From assembly GCA_003644175.1 (NCBI GenBank), contig QNBS01000062.1, forward strand, positions 1 to 9,500: 9,500 nucleotides of DNA, in the 5' to 3' direction. Below are positions 1 to 6,050 of the stretch, piece by piece. This DNA comes from Planctomycetota bacterium. Lineage in GTDB: Bacteria > Planctomycetota > Phycisphaerae > Sedimentisphaerales > Anaerohalosphaeraceae. The position numbers and the translations under genes are program-made. Position 1 is the first letter of the stretch. Each line of letters starts with the position of its first letter. The notes beneath the pieces were generated by a model that was not told where the DNA came from, made no database searches, and saw only the letters and a list, made by a program, of their open reading frames with translations.

Positions 1-12
1 CTCAAAACGTTT

Positions 13-504
13 TCAATCGCGGTCGATGCCGAAAAAATCGAGCCACTGATCGGTCTCGCCCTCTGTAATGCCCCGTCGCTTGGCCTTGGGCTCGTGGACG
101 GCTTTTTGCTGTGTCTCGAGCCGGCTGACCAGGCCGTGCCAGAAAACATCCGCTCTTACCGAAGTGGCCTTTCTCGCTTCTGCTGCGGCCCGAATCTCCC
201 TGTCTGTGCTTACGACCGTGAGGCTCTTTGGCGCCGAGCTGTCTTCGATCTTCTGCATGATGACTTCGTCTGCGTCGCGGTCTGCGCCGGAAAAATACAC
301 CTCCAGATTGGCAAGTCCGCCCAACTGTTCAAAGTCGTGCTTGTCGGGCGGTCCGGTTCCGTCGAAAACAATATGGCCGCGATCCCTTACGCTGGTCAGA
401 TAATCCGACAGTATCCTGCAAAGTCCGACTTCGGCCAGGTTCTCGAAATGTCCCTCTTTCTGCACGAACCGCAACAGGTTGTATCCGTCAACGATTAAGG
501 GCAT
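13..504 (-). CDS. YacP-like NYN-domain ribonuclease
   Basis: The 163-aa product fits the NYN (PIN-like) nuclease family of the YacP/Rae1 type, metal-dependent endoribonucleases acting on RNA in the cytoplasm. The N-terminal strand carries VDGYNLL with D6 and N9. Further acidic residues lie in HIVFDGTG (D48), in GADRDADEVI (D75, D77, D79) and in VVSTDREI (D101), the usual order of metal-binding positions in this fold. Residues from about 136 form a charged tail (KAKRRGITEGETDQWLDFFG). The start is the ATG at 504, directly before the conserved first beta strand; no Shine-Dalgarno is visible. It lies 236 nt downstream of pyrC on the same strand, with a palindromic repeat element between, so it is probably a separate transcription unit. 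The family is clear; the exact RNA target is unknown. Confidence 0.85.
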   Translation of the reverse strand: MPLIVDGYNLLRFVQKEGHFENLAEVGLCRILSDYLTSVRDRGHIVFDGTGPPDKHDFEQLGGLANLEVYFSGADRDADEVIMQKIEDSSAPKSLTVVSTDREIRAAAEARKATSVRADVFWHGLVSRLETQQKAVHEPKAKRRGITEGETDQWLDFFGIDRD

Positions 505-570
505 CTCATACCAATCACACTAAAAAAATGCGCGTCGTGCGCGGATAAGTCACTTACAACACTAACTATT

Positions 571-686
571 TTCTGTTGCGGAAACAACATTTGTCATTCC
601 CGCGAAGGCGGGAATCCAGGCTGTTCGTACTGGATCCCCGCTTTCGCGGGGATGACATTGGACGTTTTTTCTTTCCGCAACAGGAA
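571..686. repeat. Nested palindromic REP/MITE-like element
   Basis: Two 28-bp blocks in inverted orientation (592-619 and 630-657) each contain their own hairpin: ATTCCCGC-gaag-GCGGGAAT at 596-615 and ATCCCCGC-tttc-GCGGGGAT at 634-653. Outside them is a second inverted repeat, CTGTTGCGGAAA at 573-584 and its exact complement at 672-683. A short ACTAA repeat flanks the whole (561-565, 686-690), possibly a target duplication but too short to be sure. The inner blocks resemble the widespread dispersed palindrome class (Neisseria dRS3-like, ATTCCC-N8-GGGAAT) found in many genomes. No ORF inside is credible. Confidence 0.75.
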
Positions 687-712
687 CTAATCTAAAGCCC
701 TGCTCGCGGAAA

Positions 713-728
713 TCCCGGCGCGCCGGGA
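713..728 (-). terminator. Possible pyr operon terminator (16-bp perfect palindrome)
   Basis: TCCCGGCGCGCCGGGA is a perfect 16-bp palindrome beginning 13 nt after the pyrC stop codon. As minus-strand RNA it can form a 6-bp GC-rich stem with a CGCG loop, followed by only three U. The position is right for the end of the pyr transcript, but the U tract is weak. It could instead be part of the neighbouring repeat element or a protein-binding site. Confidence 0.35.
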
Positions 729-740
729 CCCTGAAAGGTA

Positions 741-2024
741 TTATCGATCCGCCGAAAATCTCAGTTCGCCGGCGACGAAGGTCTTTTCGACCCTTCCTTT
801 TACACGGCGGCCATGATAAGGACAGTTTCTGCTTTTCGAGACGAATTTGTCGGCGTCGATGACATATTCGGCGTCGGGGTCGATAATGGTGATATCGGCG
901 CGGTCGCCTTCGGCTAATGTCCCCTTCTTGACGCCGATGACGGCCGCTGGGCGATACGTCATCAGGGCCAGCAGTCCGGGCCAGTCCAACACGCCCGGGG
1001 CAATAAGGGCCTCGACATAAAGCCCAAGCGCACATTCCAGACTTGCAATACCGAACGGCGCGGCAAGAAATTCCAGTTCTTTTTCGCTTTGCAGGTGGGG
1101 GGCGTGGTCGGTGGCGAGCGCATCGACGAGCCCTTCCTTGACGGCTTGCCTGAGGGCCTGGGTATCGGCCTGGGTCCGCAGGGGCGGATTGACCTTGTAG
1201 TTGGTGTCATATTCGGCGATAGCATCGTCGGTCAGCAGAAGGTGATGGGGGGTCGCCTCGCAGGTAACCGGCAGTCCCATCTCTTTGGCTTCTCTGATGA
1301 TCTTGACGGAGCCGGCCGTGGAGATATGCTGGGCATGGTAGCGCACATGCGTCTTTTTGACAAGCTGTACGTCGCGCCAGAGCATCATTTCCTCGGCAAG
1401 CGGATCGATTCCGGGCAGGCCGAGAACCGTTGAATTGTAGCCGGAGTTCATCACGCCCGAGCGGCCGAGGGAGTCGTCCTGGGCATGTTGAGCGACGACA
1501 CAATCCAGCATGGCGGCGTACTTGAGTGCGCACAGCATGACCGCAGCGTTTTGAACGCCGGCGCCGTCGTCGGTGAATCCGATAGCGCCGGCTTCGGCCA
1601 TCAGGCCCATTTCGGCCAATTCCACACCTTGGCGGTTCTTCGTGATCGCGCCCATGACATAGATGAAGGTCTTGCGGGCCTGCCGTCCCATCCTGTGGAT
1701 GAACTCGACGCCGGTGGCTTCATCGATGGGCGGGTTGGTATTCGGCATGCAGACAACGGAGGTGAAACCGCCCGCCACCGCCGCCGCCGAACCGCTTGCG
1801 ATGGTCTCTTCTTCTTCGTCGCCCGGCTCGCGGAAGTGCACGTGCAGGTCGATCAGGCCCGGCGCGACGATCCTGCCCCGTGCGTCGATGACGCGATCGC
1901 ACTCGACATCGACCGCTCCGACTTTGGCGACCTTCTCACCGACGATAAGCAAGTCCGTCTTACGATCGACCTTGTTGGCCGGGTCAATCAGACGACCATT
2001 TCGGATTAATATTTTTTCAGCCAT
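741..2024 (-). CDS. pyrC: Dihydroorotase
   Basis: Dihydroorotase interconverts N-carbamoyl-aspartate and dihydroorotate, the third step of pyrimidine synthesis. The 427-aa length and motifs fit the long, bacterial type I amidohydrolase class. Visible motifs are DLHVHFREPG with zinc ligands H61 and H63, FTDDGAGV (D152 region), H180, AQHISTA (H233), CEATPHH, the substrate-loop motif KVNPPLR (278-284) and ALATDHAPH with catalytic D306. All are intact, so this is an active enzyme and not one of the degenerate pseudo-dihydroorotases found beside some ATCases. I chose the ATG at 2024 because MAEKILIRNGRLIDPANKVD is the normal N-terminus; an in-frame TTG at 2039 would add five residues. It is the third gene after pyrR and pyrB, separated from pyrB by an A-rich spacer. 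Confidence 0.95.
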   Translation of the reverse strand: MAEKILIRNGRLIDPANKVDRKTDLLIVGEKVAKVGAVDVECDRVIDARGRIVAPGLIDLHVHFREPGDEEEETIASGSAAAVAGGFTSVVCMPNTNPPIDEATGVEFIHRMGRQARKTFIYVMGAITKNRQGVELAEMGLMAEAGAIGFTDDGAGVQNAAVMLCALKYAAMLDCVVAQHAQDDSLGRSGVMNSGYNSTVLGLPGIDPLAEEMMLWRDVQLVKKTHVRYHAQHISTAGSVKIIREAKEMGLPVTCEATPHHLLLTDDAIAEYDTNYKVNPPLRTQADTQALRQAVKEGLVDALATDHAPHLQSEKELEFLAAPFGIASLECALGLYVEALIAPGVLDWPGLLALMTYRPAAVIGVKKGTLAEGDRADITIIDPDAEYVIDADKFVSKSRNCPYHGRRVKGRVEKTFVAGELRFSADR

Positions 2025-2034
2025 ATTCAAATAA

Positions 2035-2076
2035 CTCAAATCTCAGATTTCAAATCTCAAATCTCAGATCTCAAGT
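2035..2076. repeat. Two tandem 21-bp repeats upstream of pyrC
   Basis: Two adjacent 21-bp units (2035-2055 and 2056-2076) agree at 19 of 21 positions and share an exact 14-bp core, CTCAAATCTCAGAT. They lie in the 119-nt pyrB-pyrC spacer just upstream of the pyrC start. The adjoining stretch (about 2098-2160) is T-rich low-complexity sequence, read as A-rich RNA, that runs into the 3' end of pyrB. There is no coding potential here. The unit has no strong secondary structure and could be a slippage-derived repeat. Confidence 0.7.
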
Positions 2077-2143
2077 CCCCAAGTATGCCTTTCAACTCAC
2101 TTTTAATTTTTAAGTTTTGGTTTTGCACTTTTCGCTTTGCGTT

Positions 2144-3112
2144 TTACGCTTTTTTCTTTGCTTGTTCGGCTGCGCCTTGGTTTACGAGGAACAGCACCGC
2201 CATTCTGACGGCCAGGCCGTTTGCGACCTGTCGCAGGATTACGCTGTTGGGGCCGTCGGCGACCTGGGACTCTATCTCCAGGCCGCGATTGATCGGGCCG
2301 GGGTGCATCACCGTCAAGTCGCACTTGGCGCGCTTCATACGGTCGACGGTTAGCCCGAAGAAATGCGAATACTCCCTGACCGACGGGAACGGATTGCTTC
2401 CCAATCGCTCGAACTGGATTCGCAGCATGTTGATAACATCGAGTTCTTCGAGGACTGCGTCGAGACTGTACGATACTCTCACGGGAAGCCGGCTCACCTG
2501 GGCCGGCATCAGTGTCGGCGGGCCGACGAGTATGACTTCGGCGCCGAGTTTGGTCATTGCCCAGATATTGCTTCTGGCGACTCGCGAATGAGCGATGTCG
2601 CCGACTATTCCTATCTTGAGCCCCTCAAGCGTTTGCCTGGCCTGGCGTATTGTGTACACGTCAAGCAGCGCCTGGGTGGGGTGCTCGTCGAAGCCGTCGC
2701 CGGCGTTGATAACACAGGCGTCGATATGCCGACTCAGAAGTTTGGCGGCGCCGCCGGCATTGTGGCGAATGACGACGATATCAATACCCATAGCCTCGAG
2801 GTTTCTTGCGGTATCGATGAGCGTTTCGCCTTTGCTGACGGAGCTGGATTTTTTTGTAAACTCGACGACATCGGCGCTGAGACGGTTGGCGGCTAATGTG
2901 AAGCTGTTTCTCGTCCGCGTGCTGTCCTCGAAGAACAGGTTGACGACGACCTTGCCCCGAAGCGTAGGCGCTTTCTTAATTGATCGTGTGCTGATCTGCT
3001 CGAAACCTCCGGCCGTGTCAAGAATGAATTCGATCTCCTGCCGGCTCAGATCCTTCAGGCCCAGCAGGTGTTTGCGGTTCCACCTGAATTTTTCCTGATT
3101 TTGTTTTCTCAC
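2144..3112 (-). CDS. pyrB: Aspartate carbamoyltransferase catalytic subunit
   Basis: This enzyme condenses carbamoyl phosphate and aspartate to N-carbamoyl-aspartate. The 322-aa protein has the complete catalytic set: FFEDSTRTR with the carbamoyl-phosphate loop STRT at 64-67, KGETLIDT with K94, the RHN stretch near 116, EHPTQALLD with HPTQ at 144-147, GDIAHSRVARSN near 171-182, and MHPGPINRGLE near 269-279. QVANGLAVRMAVL is the usual C-terminal helix; a short lysine-rich tail follows. The start is GTG at 3112, 6 nt after the pyrR stop codon, so the two genes are probably translationally linked; no Shine-Dalgarno is present. No pyrI regulatory chain follows. The gene downstream is an intact pyrC, so the assembly state (homotrimer or complex with PyrC) cannot be read from sequence. 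Confidence 0.96.
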   Translation of the reverse strand: MRKQNQEKFRWNRKHLLGLKDLSRQEIEFILDTAGGFEQISTRSIKKAPTLRGKVVVNLFFEDSTRTRNSFTLAANRLSADVVEFTKKSSSVSKGETLIDTARNLEAMGIDIVVIRHNAGGAAKLLSRHIDACVINAGDGFDEHPTQALLDVYTIRQARQTLEGLKIGIVGDIAHSRVARSNIWAMTKLGAEVILVGPPTLMPAQVSRLPVRVSYSLDAVLEELDVINMLRIQFERLGSNPFPSVREYSHFFGLTVDRMKRAKCDLTVMHPGPINRGLEIESQVADGPNSVILRQVANGLAVRMAVLFLVNQGAAEQAKKKA

Positions 3113-3118
3113 GTATGT

Positions 3119-3646
3119 CTACTCGACAATGACCTGGTCAATTCCGTCCGTTTCGGTCAATCTCACTTCAACGGTCTGTTCGCCCGGGATGTCCACGGTG
3201 CAGCCGGCGAAGTCGGCCTGGATGGGCAACTCGTGATAACCCCTGTCCACAAGAACCGCCAGCCTGATTGCCTTGGGCCTGCCCAAATCGATTAGCGCAT
3301 CCAGCGCAGCCCTTGCCGACCTGCCCGTATAAAGCACATCATCGGCAAGAATAATGATTTTTTCATTAATATCAAAGCCGATTTCCGTACTCCTGACGGT
3401 CGGCTGGGTGTTTCCCCTTGGTTCGTTGATGTCGTCGCGGTACAGGGTAATATCCAGCGTTCCGCAGGGGACCGTCACGCCGAGCCTGGCCGACAGGCTG
3501 CGAGCGAGGCGCTGGGCGAGAATCTCTCCTCTGCTGCGTATCCCGATGACGGCGATGTCCGTGCCGTCCGGGACAGCGGCGGCAATGCGCCCGGTCAAAT
3601 CGACCAGCGATGTCGCTATTTGCTTTTCGTCCATGACCACTTTCAT
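3119..3646 (-). CDS. pyrR: Bifunctional pyr operon regulator / uracil phosphoribosyltransferase PyrR
   Basis: PyrR is a phosphoribosyltransferase-fold protein. In known cases it binds pyr leader RNA in response to UMP/UTP, and often also makes UMP from uracil and PRPP. The 175-aa product shows IGIRSRGE (35-41), GTLDITLYRDD (62-72), the PRPP-binding loop IIILADDVLYTGR (97-109), and VDRGYHELPIQAD with the typical C-terminal strand VEVRLTETDG. The reading frame stays open upstream to 3772, but the predicted promoter lies exactly there (3744-3772). The ATG at 3646 is therefore the best start; an ATG at 3634 is an alternative. Being first gene of the operon agrees with autoregulation of pyrRBC. 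Family assignment is firm; RNA-binding activity is inferred from the family. Confidence 0.93.
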   Translation of the reverse strand: MKVVMDEKQIATSLVDLTGRIAAAVPDGTDIAVIGIRSRGEILAQRLARSLSARLGVTVPCGTLDITLYRDDINEPRGNTQPTVRSTEIGFDINEKIIILADDVLYTGRSARAALDALIDLGRPKAIRLAVLVDRGYHELPIQADFAGCTVDIPGEQTVEVRLTETDGIDQVIVE

Positions 3647-3737
3647 TTGCACACAGACCCCAACCCTTAGAAAAATGCGTTTCCTGCCGCTGATTTTGCT
3701 TATTTCGCGGATTCTCCTGTCCGACAAATCAATACTG
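3647..3737 (-). promoter_or_regulatory. pyr operon leader, candidate PyrR target
   Basis: The predicted transcript begins near 3737, leaving a leader of about 90 nt before pyrR. In minus-strand RNA a small hairpin CGGA/TCCG (3720-3723 with 3708-3711) exposes a purine-rich loop CAGGAGAA. CCGC at 3707-3710 can pair with GCGG at 3687-3690. The latter overlaps a weak GCG/CGC stem followed by AUUUUU (3671-3676). That arrangement resembles a small attenuator, but the stems are short and I do not see a clean match to the classic PyrR-binding loop. Confidence 0.3.
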
Positions 3738-3743
3738 GCGCCG

Positions 3744-3772
3744 AGTATACCAGTCCCGGATGGTGAATGCAA
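3744..3772 (-). promoter_or_regulatory. Sigma70-type promoter of the pyrRBC operon
   Basis: On the minus strand TTGCAT (3767-3772) is separated by exactly 17 bp from TATACT (3744-3749), with an extended -10 TG one base before it (TGGTATACT). The start point would be near 3737. A short inverted repeat, ACTGG at 3734-3738 and CCAGT at 3750-3754, brackets the -10 box and could be an operator, though 5-bp arms are weak evidence. This promoter also decides the pyrR start. Confidence 0.6.
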
Positions 3773-3791
3773 GAAGCTAATACCATTTTTA

Positions 3792-3836
3792 GCGTATCGA
3801 ATGGGCTGCTTTCAGGCCCCCGCCCCCTCGATACGC
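3792..3836. repeat. 9-bp inverted repeat in the divergent pyrR/protease intergenic region
   Basis: GCGTATCGA at 3792-3800 is the exact complement of TCGATACGC at 3828-3836. Inside is a smaller imperfect stem (GGGCTG at 3803-3808 against CAGGCCC at 3813-3819) and a run of C5-G-C5, which is G-rich on the minus strand. It sits between the two divergent promoters and upstream of both. Confidence 0.6.
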
Positions 3837-3859
3837 CGATTGAGATTTGGCGTTTTTTT
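3834..3859 (+). terminator. Hairpin plus T7, terminator-like on plus strand
   Basis: CGCCGA at 3834-3839 pairs with TTGGCG at 3847-3852 (six pairs, one G-U), followed directly by seven T (3853-3859). This is intrinsic-terminator geometry. Its left arm shares bases 3834-3836 with the larger inverted repeat, so the two structures would be mutually exclusive in RNA. It lies upstream of the protease promoter, so it may simply block readthrough into that gene. Confidence 0.35.
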
Positions 3860-3860
3860 G

Positions 3861-3890
3861 TTGCGTTCTATCGGCGATGTATGGTATAAT
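3861..3890 (+). promoter_or_regulatory. Sigma70-type promoter of the subtilase-like gene
   Basis: TTGCGT (3861-3866) is followed after 18 bp by TATAAT (3885-3890), with an extended -10 TG (TGGTATAAT). Transcription would begin near 3897. This argues against translation from the ATG at 3847, which would lie upstream of the transcript. Confidence 0.55.
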
Positions 3891-3957
3891 TAATTTGTGT
3901 CTAAAACCACTTTCACGGACGGAAGGGAGTATTTTCAGGTTATTATCGGGGCATAAT

Positions 3958-5700
3958 TTGTCGTCTCACAGGGTGATCGGATATTTGAATATCGTTGCAG
4001 CGGCTGTTTTGCCGGCAATCGCTGCGTTGCCTGCCGGCAGGGTGCAGGCCCAGGAGTACGCCGAGAGCCTGCTTCAGCCGGCGGCGCTCGATTACGCGGG
4101 CACGTTTAGTCTGCGCCACATCGAGCCGACCCTGACCGGCGAGGGCGTAACCATTGCAGCGGTTTGCCGATCGGCGACCTATGTTGCGGGCTGGCCCCAG
4201 GATGATTACCGCCTTAATGTCGAGCACAATTGTCTCGGAGAGGGAGATATTAATTTTACCGACGGATTGGCGGTCGCAGGCGGCATATCGTTCCACTCGA
4301 CAGCCATAGGCGGCATACTCGTCGGCAACGACCCCGATGGATGGCATCCGGAAATTGGAAACTTCTACTATGAGGGCGCCGCACCGCAGGCTAAGGCGGA
4401 CGTCTATGAATTCTGGCGTTTTGTCGGTAGTCATATTCTTGAGGCAAAACCTTTTGAAGCCGATATTCTGACGATGAGCGCCGGCGTCGTATTCGAGGAT
4501 TGGTGGACGCGCGGTCTTGAACACCTCGCCGAGAAGAACGGCCTGATCGTTTTTGCCGGCGCCGGCAACGGCAGCAATGTCAGCGACCCTGTCCTGTACC
4601 CGGCTGCCGGCGCCAATGTGATCGGCGTCGGCGTGGTGGCTTCGCTTCAGAGCGACCTGCTCGTCGATACGCTGGAGCGGTTCACCCTGCCCTCTGCCGA
4701 GCAGTCGAGCGCAGGCCCCACCGCCGATCAGCGATGCAAGCCCGATATCGTGGCGCCTGGAAACTGCCTCGTGCCTTCGGCCGACAGCACAACAGGCTAC
4801 GAAGTCAGCGGAGACTGGACGAGCTTCGCCACACCCGTCGTCGCGGGCACGACCGCGCTGCTTGTGCAAAAGGCCGAATCCGATCCGCTGCTGACCGCGG
4901 CGGTTTCGCCGCAGGGCGGCAACTGCGTTATCAAGGCGATCCTGATGAATTCGGCCGCTAAACTGCCGTACTGGCACAAGGGCAAACCAGGCAAAGACGA
5001 CGACCACGAGGCCGTGCTGGATTACCTGCAGGGCGCCGGCATGCTCGATGCGCCGGCTGCCTACGACCAGCTTGCCGCCGGCCGCCAGGAGCCGGGCAAT
5101 ATCCGTTTGGCAGGCTGGGACAATAACACGATCGACAAGGAGCCCGGGCGCGAACATGTCTATGTTGTCGATATTGCAAGCCCGCAGGACCAACTCCTTA
5201 CCGCAACGCTCGTCTGGAACAGGCATTTCGCGGATGAATACCCCTTCGACGCGATAGCCGAAGCCGACAGCGATCTGACGCTGGAAGTCTGGGCGGTTGA
5301 CCCGGACGAGGCGCAGAAAGATTATCTGCTGGATTACAGCGACAGCGCCGGCGACAATGTTGAGCACATTCACTGCCCGCTGGATGCGCAATTCTACCGC
5401 TACGAGATTGTGGTAACATTTTCGGATGTCTCCGGCGACACTGTAAAATATCCCTCCGAGCGTTACGCCCTTGCCTGGAGGACCGGCCCCGACGAAACCG
5501 CCGAAGACATCCTCTGGTACGATCTGGACCTCGACGGCGACATCGACAGGGACGACGTAATCGCCTGCTTTAACAAGATCGTCCAGTCCGAGCCCCCCGC
5601 CGGCGGTCATGCCCCCGGCGACATAAACATGGACGGAAAAATTGATATCGACGACCTCAAAATCCTGATGGCCCACCTGCCACAGCAGGATATACGCTAA
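3958..5700 (+). CDS. Secreted subtilase-like (S8 family) protein with C-terminal dockerin
   Basis: The gene encodes about 580 aa. Starting at the TTG at 3958 gives a clean signal peptide: SSHR, then a hydrophobic core rich in A/V/L/I, then RVQAQ as probable cleavage region. The frame is open back to an ATG at 3847, but the promoter at 3861-3890 argues against it; GTG 3973 is another option. A subtilisin-like domain follows with H113 (FHSTAIGGI), the oxyanion Asn N204 (FAGAGNGSN) and S289 (WTSFATPVVAG). The strand that should end in the catalytic Asp reads VTIAAVCRSA, with Cys at about 70. After this come a beta-sandwich domain (about 380-510) and two dockerin-type calcium-loop repeats (DLDLDGDIDRDD and DINMDGKIDIDD). 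It is probably exported and tethered through the dockerin. Fold is firm; proteolytic activity is uncertain. Confidence 0.85.
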   Translation: MSSHRVIGYLNIVAAAVLPAIAALPAGRVQAQEYAESLLQPAALDYAGTFSLRHIEPTLTGEGVTIAAVCRSATYVAGWPQDDYRLNVEHNCLGEGDINFTDGLAVAGGISFHSTAIGGILVGNDPDGWHPEIGNFYYEGAAPQAKADVYEFWRFVGSHILEAKPFEADILTMSAGVVFEDWWTRGLEHLAEKNGLIVFAGAGNGSNVSDPVLYPAAGANVIGVGVVASLQSDLLVDTLERFTLPSAEQSSAGPTADQRCKPDIVAPGNCLVPSADSTTGYEVSGDWTSFATPVVAGTTALLVQKAESDPLLTAAVSPQGGNCVIKAILMNSAAKLPYWHKGKPGKDDDHEAVLDYLQGAGMLDAPAAYDQLAAGRQEPGNIRLAGWDNNTIDKEPGREHVYVVDIASPQDQLLTATLVWNRHFADEYPFDAIAEADSDLTLEVWAVDPDEAQKDYLLDYSDSAGDNVEHIHCPLDAQFYRYEIVVTFSDVSGDTVKYPSERYALAWRTGPDETAEDILWYDLDLDGDIDRDDVIACFNKIVQSEPPAGGHAPGDINMDGKIDIDDLKILMAHLPQQDIR

Positions 5701-5796
5701 ATGGTATACCACAAGGGCATACTCGAAAACAAAGACCGCCTGGGCGAATGGGCACAAAAAGCCTTAAAAATCGCCACAGCCGCGAAAGATCGGTAG
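5701..5796 (+). CDS. Possible 31-aa small ORF right after the subtilase stop
   Basis: An ATG follows the subtilase TAA directly and in the same frame. The 31-residue peptide is rich in charged residues (MVYHKGILENKDRLGEWAQK, then ALKIATAAKDR). Its composition looks protein-like and the position would suit re-initiation or readthrough. It has no recognisable family and could be the relic of a longer gene or chance. The rest of the 5701-5801 gap holds nothing else I recognise. Confidence 0.2.
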   Translation: MVYHKGILENKDRLGEWAQKALKIATAAKDR

Positions 5797-5801
5797 AAGT
5801 G

Positions 5802-6050
5802 CTATTTGGTCCATTGCAGGGCAGGTTTTTTTCCCGAGTGCGCACATTCGGTCAGGTACAGATTGATCAGGTTCTGGTAACCAATTCCCGTCTGTTTGGC
5901 CTGAGCTTTGAAGTACTCGATCACATCGACACCCAGCCGGATGGTGATCTGTTTCTTCAGAGCCTTGGCGTGAGGGTTGGCTCGGCCCTTCATCTTTGCA
6001 AAATCATATTCTTTTCTCATTTTAATCGCGGCGTTGTTTGTGGAACTCAT
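5802..6050 (-). CDS. BrnA-like ribbon-helix-helix antitoxin (orphan)
   Basis: The 82-aa product resembles the BrnA/CopG antitoxin group: a start segment MRKEYDFAK, a basic stretch, a ribbon strand KKQITIRLG, then two helices VDVIEYFKAQAKQTG and YQNLINLYLTECA. Such proteins bind operator DNA as dimers and neutralise a BrnT ribonuclease toxin. Here no BrnT gene is present on either side. Two starts are possible. The ATG at 6050 overlaps the upstream regulator's stop codon (TGATG), which would give translational coupling. The ATG at 6020 begins exactly at the conserved MRKEYDF and is closer to the family N-terminus. Neither has a Shine-Dalgarno. Without a toxin it may serve as a stand-alone DNA-binding protein or a leftover of a toxin-antitoxin pair. 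Confidence 0.75.
   Translation of the reverse strand: MSSTNNAAIKMRKEYDFAKMKGRANPHAKALKKQITIRLGVDVIEYFKAQAKQTGIGYQNLINLYLTECAHSGKKPALQWTK

Noticed and set aside
592..657. Pair of similar 28-bp blocks resembling a minimal CRISPR
   Set aside because: The blocks are inverted, not direct, each is self-palindromic, and the 10-nt separation is too short for a spacer. It is a dispersed palindrome.
562..1035. Minus-strand frame ending in a CHPRESGDP-like translation
   Set aside because: That peptide is the well-known spurious translation of the dispersed palindrome; the remainder overlaps pyrC out of frame.
3647..3772. N-terminal extension of PyrR by 42 residues
   Set aside because: It would start inside the -35 box of the predicted promoter and has no counterpart in PyrR proteins.
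3847..3957. Upstream ATG start for the subtilase-like gene
   Set aside because: The best promoter (-10 at 3885-3890) lies downstream of this ATG, and the signal peptide is better formed from 3958 or 3973. Not fully excluded.
3943..5757. Long open frame (604 codons) on the minus strand opposite the subtilase
   Set aside because: It mirrors the codon bias of the plus-strand gene, which has clear subtilase and dockerin motifs; the antisense translation shows no recognisable family.
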